A model generated the notes under the pieces. The model saw only the letters and a program-made list of their open reading frames with translations. It ran no database searches and was not told the DNA's origin. DNA of 9,044 nucleotides from Persephonella sp. (GTDB lineage: Bacteria > Aquificota > Aquificia > Aquificales > Hydrogenothermaceae), in NCBI GenBank assembly GCA_027058925.1, contig JALTAS010000171.1:1-9044 (forward strand). The letters run 5' to 3'. The position numbers and the translations under genes were made by a program. Positions 6,772-9,044 of this stretch are shown here, one piece after another (position 1 is the stretch's first letter; every line of letters begins with the position of its first letter).

Positions 6772-7740
6772 TTATTTCTCTATTGGAACGTTAGGATCAT
6801 TACCCCATTCGTCCCAGGATCCTACATAAACTTTCACATTTTTAAATCCAAGGAGTTTCATAGCAGCAAAAACAAACGATCCCCTACCAAGCCCAACATG
6901 GCAGTAAGTAATGACTGTTTTTTCAGGAGTTAAACCTTTTCTTTTAAGTTTTTTTGCAACCTTTTTTAACCTTTTCATCTTTTTAAACAGATGTTTGTTA
7001 GGTTTTCCTGAAGGGTTCCCTGCAAACTTTTTCCATTCAGCGAACACAGCCCCTGGAATATGACCACCCCTTTTAACTGTAATATGCTTACCAGGTGATT
7101 CTAAAGCCTGAAGCAAAGTTTTACCTGTATATTCCTGAAATCTTCTTGCATCAAGTATAAAGTAGTGATTTTTGTCCTTGATTGCTTTCAAAACCTCTTC
7201 TTTTGTTGCGATAATGTCCTTTCTGATGTGAGGTGTAAACTTTTTAGGAGATGGCTTCTTTCCTTCACCAGACTCAACAGGATAACCTTTGGCTTCCCAT
7301 GTGGCAAGGCCTCCATCCATCATCTGAACATTGTCAACGCCATAAAGGTAAAGGAAAAACCACACACCAGATGCGTTTGGACCCCTTCCATCATCATAAG
7401 CAACAACATGTGTATTGTTATCAATACCAAGTTCCTGACCTATAAACTTGGCTGCTCTATCTGGACACATTGGAAGTCCACACTTTCTTATGTCTTCAAG
7501 AAGATGCAGATCGTGGGCAAAGGCATTAACAGATCCTGGTATGTGTTTCTCCTTAAATTTCTTTGGAGAATCACCATCAACAAATCTTACATTTGGCTTT
7601 CCAAGAAGATTGTGAGCTCCATCAACAGAGATGATGAATTTTTTTGCAAAATCCTTTCCCGTTGGAACATCTGCATAAGAACCCATAGAAAATGCCACTG
7701 CTCCTGCAAGCGCTACAGCTGTTGCTTTTAATTTCTTCAT
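6772..7740 (-). CDS. Secreted tandem-domain rhodanese (thiosulfate/3-mercaptopyruvate sulfurtransferase type)
   Basis: This 322-residue protein starts with a Sec signal peptide (MKKLK, hydrophobic core 7-18, cleavage after SYA at 23) and should be periplasmic. Two rhodanese domains follow. The N-terminal one (about 35-155) has VRFVDGDS, HIPGSVNAF and MMDGGLATWEAKGYPV, with Asp at the position of the catalytic Cys (AYDDGRG), as is normal for the inactive half. The C-terminal one (about 178-320) has FILDARRFQEYTG, GGHIPGAVFAEW and the active-site loop Y-C280-HVGLGRG, then YVGSWDEWGN. The loop appears one residue longer than the usual C-x-x-G-x-R. Unusual extras are a C87-x4-C92 pair in the first domain and a lysine/arginine-rich stretch at 249-268. 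Reaction in the family: transfer of sulfane sulfur from thiosulfate or a related donor to an acceptor via a Cys persulfide. AGGAGGTT lies 6 nt before the ATG. It is the first gene of the cluster, just downstream of an FNR-type site. Confidence 0.93.
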   Translation of the reverse strand: MKKLKATAVALAGAVAFSMGSYADVPTGKDFAKKFIISVDGAHNLLGKPNVRFVDGDSPKKFKEKHIPGSVNAFAHDLHLLEDIRKCGLPMCPDRAAKFIGQELGIDNNTHVVAYDDGRGPNASGVWFFLYLYGVDNVQMMDGGLATWEAKGYPVESGEGKKPSPKKFTPHIRKDIIATKEEVLKAIKDKNHYFILDARRFQEYTGKTLLQALESPGKHITVKRGGHIPGAVFAEWKKFAGNPSGKPNKHLFKKMKRLKKVAKKLKRKGLTPEKTVITYCHVGLGRGSFVFAAMKLLGFKNVKVYVGSWDEWGNDPNVPIEK

Positions 7741-7800
7741 TTAAATAACCTCCTGTTTAGGATATTTCTATTCAGATATTCATATACGATTTATTGATCT
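7741..7800 (-). promoter_or_regulatory. Probable promoter and leader of the minus-strand sulfur/molybdoenzyme operon
   Basis: The interval between the FNR-type palindrome and the rhodanese ATG is AT-rich and includes the Shine-Dalgarno AGGAGGTT (7754-7747). If the palindrome, centred at 7800.5, acts in the usual class II position (-41.5), transcription would begin near 7759. The -10 region would then fall at about 7771-7766, where a weak AT-rich hexamer (ATAGAA on the minus strand) is present; a weak -10 is common for activator-dependent promoters. The leader would be about 18 nt. The placement is inferred, not measured. Confidence 0.45.
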
Positions 7801-7810
7801 TGATCAATAA
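7791..7810. promoter_or_regulatory. FNR/CRP-family operator palindrome
   Basis: A perfect inverted repeat with 8-bp arms flanks the 4-bp spacer CTTG. Its core TTGAT-CTTG-ATCAA (7794-7807) matches the FNR/ANR consensus TTGAT-N4-ATCAA at every defined base. It is 50-69 bp upstream of the rhodanese start, suitable for activating the minus-strand operon. A perfect TATAAT follows directly on the plus strand (7811-7816), so a bound regulator could also affect a divergent promoter. The regulator may be FNR-like (oxygen), DNR-like (nitric oxide) or another family member; the site alone does not say which. Confidence 0.75.
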
Positions 7811-7816
7811 TATAAT
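7811..7816 (+). promoter_or_regulatory. Possible divergent -10 element (TATAAT)
   Basis: A perfect TATAAT hexamer abuts the FNR-type palindrome. No good -35 is found at 16-18 bp upstream; the expected region overlaps the palindrome. If used, it would start a transcript near 7823 with a leader of about 146 nt before the RusA gene. In such AT-rich sequence a chance match is quite possible. Confidence 0.25.
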
Positions 7817-7828
7817 CTTAAAAATCAG

Positions 7829-7931
7829 GGTTAACAACAGCTAACCATTGAAATTTCTTGATTTCCTGAAATTTTAATTTAAAATGTAATCACCTGTAAA
7901 AACCTTAAAAATATTAACTTTCCGTAAAGTT
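7829..7931. repeat. Cluster of three short inverted repeats in the divergent intergenic region
   Basis: Three inverted repeats follow one another: GGTTA/TAACC (7829-7833 and 7842-7846, 8-nt loop), AAATTTC/GAAATTT (7851-7857 and 7868-7874, 10-nt loop) and AACTTT/AAAGTT (7916-7921 and 7926-7931, loop CCGT). The second also contains a direct repeat TGAAATTT at 7849 and 7867. They could be operators, leader hairpins of the plus-strand transcript, or chance in AT-rich DNA. The rest of 7741-7968 has no reading frame of note and no RNA gene that I can recognise. Confidence 0.35.
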
Positions 7932-7968
7932 TAAGAATTAATATACAATTATTATTAAAATTTTATAT

Positions 7969-8433
7969 ATGGGTATAGATATGTTAAAAAAGAGATTGGA
8001 GTATTTTATTTCCTTTATTCCCCCTTCAAAAGCAAACAGGATCAAGATAAACACAAGGGCTTTTACAAAAAGCGGGAAGAGGTATCTAATTCCAAAAGAT
8101 GTCTCATTGAAGATAAACAAAGTTATATGGGAACTTCAGAACCAGAACAATTATCCACCTATAGATATACCTGTAACAGTTGAGATACTTTTTGTTCTTC
8201 CAGACAGAAGAAGAAGAGATCTTGATAATATAATGAAGACTTTAGGGGACTGTATGGTGTATGCAGGTATACTGAAGGATGACAATCTTATATACAGACA
8301 GATTCTTGAGAAAAAGGTAATAAAGGGAGAACATGGTGTGATCATAAGTATATATCCTTATGACGATAAAAAAATAGAGGTTAAATTAATAAATAAACTA
8401 AAAAAATACAAAGAGAGAATTGATGGAATTTAA
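7969..8433 (+). CDS. rusA: RusA-family Holliday junction resolvase
   Basis: This 154-residue protein has the full RusA signature: L-PDRRRRDLDN at 78-87, identical over its core to E. coli RusA. Catalytic acids align as D84, D86 and D105 (E. coli D70, D72, D91, with the same 19-residue spacing), and K90 matches E. coli K76. The protein acts as a dimer on four-way DNA junctions, cutting symmetrically with Mg2+. A basic N-terminus and a lysine-rich C-terminal extension make it longer than phage-derived RusA (about 120). The start is uncertain: ATG at 7969 and ATG at 7981 (residue 5) both lack a Shine-Dalgarno site, so a leaderless or near-leaderless message is possible. RusA is known as a chromosomal, active resolvase in Aquifex aeolicus, so it need not mark a prophage here; no other phage gene is present. 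The downstream membrane-protein gene overlaps its 3' end by 11 nt. Confidence 0.93.
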   Translation: MGIDMLKKRLEYFISFIPPSKANRIKINTRAFTKSGKRYLIPKDVSLKINKVIWELQNQNNYPPIDIPVTVEILFVLPDRRRRDLDNIMKTLGDCMVYAGILKDDNLIYRQILEKKVIKGEHGVIISIYPYDDKKIEVKLINKLKKYKERIDGI

Positions 8434-9044
8434 AATTGAGGAAGAGACCTATACGCTTCTCTTTAAAATAGTATTTTCAATAGCAGCAGGTCTTTTGATA
8501 GGTCTTGAAAGAGAACACAGAACAAAATCAGAAATATTCGCAGGAATAAGAACATTTCCCCTGATATCTCTCCTTGGGATGCTCTCAGGTCTTATCTTTG
8601 ACAGATATTGGGAAGGTGTTCTTTATTATACATTTGGAGGCATAGTTATACTGGCAGCTATCAATTACTTCCTTGAGTACAAAAAAGATATAGGATCAAC
8701 AACTGAAATTGCAACATTTATAGCTTTTATAATTGGTTTTCTTATATACTACGAGCATTACTATATCGCAGCACTTTTATCTGTCGTAACGACAGTTCTT
8801 CTTGCCTTAAAGAGAACTCTTGAAAGCTTTGCAAAAGAGATATCTGAGGAGGATCTTTTTGCCATTTTGAAGTTCGCTATTGTTACAGTTGTTATCTTTC
8901 CTCTTTTACCGGATAAAGATTATGGTCCATTTGGAGCTATCAACCCAAAAAATATATGGGAGATGGTTGTCCTTGTCTCTGTTATTGATTTTATCGCTTA
9001 TGTTATTCTCAGATGGAAAGGGACAAAAACCCTCTGGATAACAG
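8423..9044 (+). CDS. MgtC/SapB-DUF4010 family membrane protein, 3'-truncated by window edge
   Basis: The frame starts with ATG at 8423, inside the last codons of the RusA gene (different frame), with AAAGAGAG about 7 nt upstream. It is open for 207 codons to the right edge. It shows the MgtC-type N-terminal motifs GLLIGLERE (23-31) and AGIRTFPLISLLG (40-52), then the extended features typical of the longer DUF4010-containing members: STTEIATFIAFIIGFL (92-107), VLLALKRTLESF (125-136) and FPLLPDKDYGPFGAINPKNIWEMVVLVS (positions 159-186). About seven membrane segments are visible: 12-28, 43-59, 68-84, 95-110, 114-130, 148-163 and 180-197. Full members are about 400-430 residues, so roughly half is present. 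The function of this long family is unknown; MgtC proper is a virulence and magnesium-limitation factor that should not be assumed here. Overlap suggests co-transcription with the resolvase. Confidence 0.85.
   Translation, partial: MEFKIEEETYTLLFKIVFSIAAGLLIGLEREHRTKSEIFAGIRTFPLISLLGMLSGLIFDRYWEGVLYYTFGGIVILAAINYFLEYKKDIGSTTEIATFIAFIIGFLIYYEHYYIAALLSVVTTVLLALKRTLESFAKEISEEDLFAILKFAIVTVVIFPLLPDKDYGPFGAINPKNIWEMVVLVSVIDFIAYVILRWKGTKTLWIT

Noticed and set aside
7165..7731. A 188-codon plus-strand frame opposite the first rhodanese
   Set aside because: Its composition is that of antisense codons and it has no plausible start signal, whereas the minus-strand frame has a clean signal peptide and two rhodanese domains.
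7916..7931. AACTTT-CCGT-AAAGTT hairpin as a rho-independent terminator
   Set aside because: The stem is AT-rich with only one G-C pair and no proper U-run on either strand, and there is no gene end next to it to terminate.
7938..8120. A 60-codon hydrophobic minus-strand frame at the start of rusA
   Set aside because: It lies antisense to the RusA N-terminus and into the intergenic region; the hydrophobicity results from complementing AT-rich, lysine-rich codons.

Overview
The window is AT-rich with strong Shine-Dalgarno sites (AGGAGG type). It looks like the chromosome of a thermophilic, chemolithotrophic bacterium, most likely Aquificota of the Hydrogenothermaceae type (Persephonella or Sulfurihydrogenibium relatives). 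This is an inference from gene content (periplasmic respiratory molybdoenzyme, sulfurtransferases, chromosomal RusA), lysine- and isoleucine-rich proteins and base composition; there is no marker gene to prove it.

Layout: positions 1-7740 hold a tightly packed seven-gene minus-strand cluster, read from right to left. The order is a secreted tandem-domain rhodanese (7740-6772), a YeeE/YedE-family sulfur or thiosulfate transporter (6727-5591), a 47-residue single-pass membrane protein (5572-5429), a membrane-anchored rhodanese-like protein ending in five glycines and Cys-Leu (5429-4929), and then the alpha (4896-1984), beta (1969-821) and gamma (784 to beyond the left edge) subunits of a type II DMSO-reductase-family periplasmic molybdoenzyme. 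That family includes ethylbenzene dehydrogenase, selenate, chlorate and perchlorate reductases and dimethylsulfide dehydrogenase. Gaps are -1 to 44 nt, consistent with one operon. A 228-bp AT-rich divergent region (7741-7968) follows, with a perfect FNR/CRP-type palindrome at 7791-7810. On the plus strand there is then a RusA-type Holliday junction resolvase (7969-8433), overlapped by an MgtC/SapB-DUF4010 membrane protein that runs off the right edge.

How the genes may work together: the Tat-exported alpha subunit would carry the beta subunit to the periplasm, where the Sec-exported gamma subunit (haem b) would exchange electrons with a cytochrome c or the quinone pool. The four genes in front of it all concern sulfane-sulfur handling or are small membrane proteins. 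The locus therefore suggests a molybdoenzyme whose substrate is an inorganic sulfur species, or whose activity is coupled to sulfur transfer. No characterised system with this exact gene order is known to me. The FNR-type site suggests control by oxygen or redox state. The substrate cannot be read from the sequence.
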